46,326 bases of DNA from Mycobacterium colombiense (GTDB taxonomy: Bacteria; Actinomycetota; Actinomycetes; Mycobacteriales; Mycobacteriaceae): the NCBI RefSeq assembly GCF_001672755.1, contig NZ_LZKI01000032.1, positions 1 through 46,326 of the forward strand, given 5' to 3'. The notes beneath the pieces are model-generated. The model was not told the DNA's origin. It did not search any database and saw only the letters and a list, made by a program, of their open reading frames with translations. A program made the position numbers and the translations under genes. Below, one piece after another: positions 45,224 to 46,326 of the stretch. The first letter of the stretch is position 1, and every line of letters starts with the position of its first letter.

Positions 45224-46164
45224 GTGGTGTGGGATTCCCTGGCCGCCGCTGTGACGGGCCGGCGTTCGTGGCTGCTCGCGCTGGTCGCGGCTCTGCTGGG
45301 TGTCGCATTCATGGTTCTCGTCGGAGGCAACGCTGCGGCGGGCCAATCACCGCAGTCGGTACCGGTTGCAGCGCAATCCGCGCAGGTCGACGCGCTGGCA
45401 AAGCAATTTCCCGGCGGTGATAAATCCCCGCTGATCGTGGTGGTCAGCCGCAGCGACGGCCGGGTCCTCAACCCGTCCGATGTCGGCGCCGCCCAGTCGG
45501 CACGCGATCGGGTGCAGGCGGCAGCACAGCCCGGGTCCATCGCGGCGGCCCCTCTGCTGCCCTCGAAGGATTCCAAGGCCGTCCTCGGCGTCGTGCCGAT
45601 CAGCGCCAGCCTCTCCGGCCTCGCCCTGGGCGACGCCGTCGCCACCCTGCGCACGGCCGCGGCCAGCGGTCTGCCCTCAGACCTGCAGGTGCACGTGACG
45701 GGCGGCCCGGCATTCGGCGCCGACATCGCCAGCGCCTTCACGGGCGCGAACATCACCCTGCTCGCGGTGACGACGGCGGTGGTGGCGCTGCTGCTGATCG
45801 CCACCTACCGCTCCCCGGTGCTGTGGCTGGTCCCGCTGCTCGTGGTCGGGTTCGCCGATCGGGTGGCCGCCGCGGTGGGCACGTCGGTGGCATCGCTGAC
45901 CGGGCTGAGCTTTGACGGTGCCACCTCCGGGATCACCAGCGTGCTGGTCTTCGGCGCCGGCACCAACTACGCGCTGTTGCTGATCTCCCGGTATCGCCAG
46001 GAGCTGCGGCGCCAGTCCGCGCACCGCGCCGCGCTGCACCATGCCGTGCGCAGGGCGGGGCCGGCGATCGTCGCCAGCAACGCCACCGTGGTGCTGGCGC
46101 TGCTCACCCTGCTGTTCGCGTCCACCCCGAGTACCCGCAGCCTGGGCGCGCTGGCGGCGTGCGG
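45224..46164 (+). CDS. MmpL-family transporter (3'-truncated), carotenoid-island type
   Basis: About 313 residues are readable. An N-terminal helix (SWLLALVAALLGVAFMVLV) is followed by a periplasmic domain (VDALAKQFPGGDKSPLIVVVSR) and TM2-TM5. TM4 reads VFGAGTNYALLL, with Asn248 where most MmpL proteins have Asp. The GTG at 45224 follows AAGGG. The layout fits YdfJ-like RND transporters such as cg0722, which lies in the C. glutamicum crt operon; that comparison is from memory. True sequence stops at 46164, where the window folds back. The minus strand of 46165-46249 gives about 28 further residues (LVVAAISVLVILPPLL ... FWPFI). Confidence 0.85.
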
Positions 46165-46326
46165 GATGAACGGCCAGAACAATCTCCGGCCGCAGACGGC
46201 CAGCAGCGGGGGCAGGATCACCAGCACCGAAATCGCGGCAACCACAAGGCCGCACGCCGCCAGCGCGCCCAGGCTGCGGGTACTCGGGGTGGACGCGAAC
46301 AGCAGGGTGAGCAGCGCCAGCACCAC
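46088..46326. repeat. 77-bp perfect inverted repeat with 85-bp spacer at the window end (fold-back)
   Basis: Bases 46088-46164 and the reverse complement of 46250-46326 are identical over 77 bp, limited by the window end. The spacer 46165-46249 is also antisense mmpL: read on the minus strand it continues the mmpL frame directly after AACG. The sequence therefore runs forward through mmpL to 46164, jumps ahead and comes back on the other strand. Frames crossing 46164/46165 are not real. The plus-strand frame stays open to the end, but only by chance. Confidence 0.9.

Noticed and set aside
45967..46326. Minus-strand frame with MmpL-like sequence at the right edge
   Set aside because: It is the fold-back copy of the plus-strand mmpL and not a second transporter gene.

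Overview
The window is a 46.3-kb piece of high-GC actinobacterial DNA, almost certainly from a slow-growing pigmented Mycobacterium of the M. avium complex or a close relative. The gene order from the left edge to about 28.2 kb follows the M. tuberculosis Rv3006-Rv3032 block as I remember it (lppZ, gatB, pfkA, gatA, gatC, Rv3013, ligA, Rv3015c, lpqA, mnmA, iscS, Rv3026c, Rv3027c, etfA, etfB, Rv3030, Rv3031, Rv3032). Several insertions interrupt it: an EspI-like ATPase between gatB and pfkA; a TetR-mmpS-mmpL unit plus a cystathionine gamma-lyase next to ligA; an ArsR/SRPBCC pair; and a SRPBCC gene before etfA. The ESX/PE/PPE island that lies between lpqA and mnmA in M. tuberculosis is absent. 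All identifications come from reading the translated sequence; no database search was run.

Layout. 0-7.2 kb: lipoprotein LppZ (partial), GatCAB amidotransferase, PfkA, an ACT-like protein, and a tandem 47-bp MIRU-like repeat. 7.2-13 kb: RND lipid/siderophore-type exporter MmpS/MmpL with its TetR repressor and a clear palindromic operator, then a PLP trans-sulfuration enzyme. 13-17.8 kb: NAD-dependent DNA ligase, ArsR/SRPBCC pair with two tandem operators, a MetE-like protein, lipoprotein LpqA. 17.8-24.3 kb: tRNA 2-thiolation (MnmA plus IscS), an acyltransferase/GNAT pair resembling ornithine-lipid synthesis, and electron transfer flavoprotein. 24.5-29.6 kb: methylglucose lipopolysaccharide-type genes (methyltransferase, GH57, GT4) and a SRPBCC-epimerase fusion.

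The accessory part from about 29.6 kb to the right edge is the most interesting. It is a carotenoid island: crtE-crtI-crtB-crtYc-crtYd-methyltransferase-crtU-Rieske oxygenase in one tightly overlapping operon, and an opposite-strand idi (type 2 isopentenyl-diphosphate isomerase)-glycosyltransferase pair divergent from an MmpL transporter. Two closely similar MarR regulators sit in the island. The parts suggest a route IPP/DMAPP -> GGPP -> phytoene -> lycopene -> beta-carotene -> isorenieratene (leprotene), then oxidation, methylation and/or glycosylation, and possibly MmpL-mediated transport.

Two regulatory layers can be read directly. A long palindrome centred on TTAATGTTTAA occurs in front of crtE and between idi and mmpL, with a half-conserved copy in front of the first marR gene, so a MarR regulon is likely. 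In addition, SigF-type promoters (GGTTT-N15/16-GGGTAT) stand in front of crtE, a secreted inactive protease homologue and a small membrane protein, with a one-mismatch version before a catalase-fold-like gene; a STAS-domain protein is encoded among them. The last about 160 bases are a fold-back of the mmpL gene (77-bp perfect inverted repeat running into the window end) and look like an assembly artefact.
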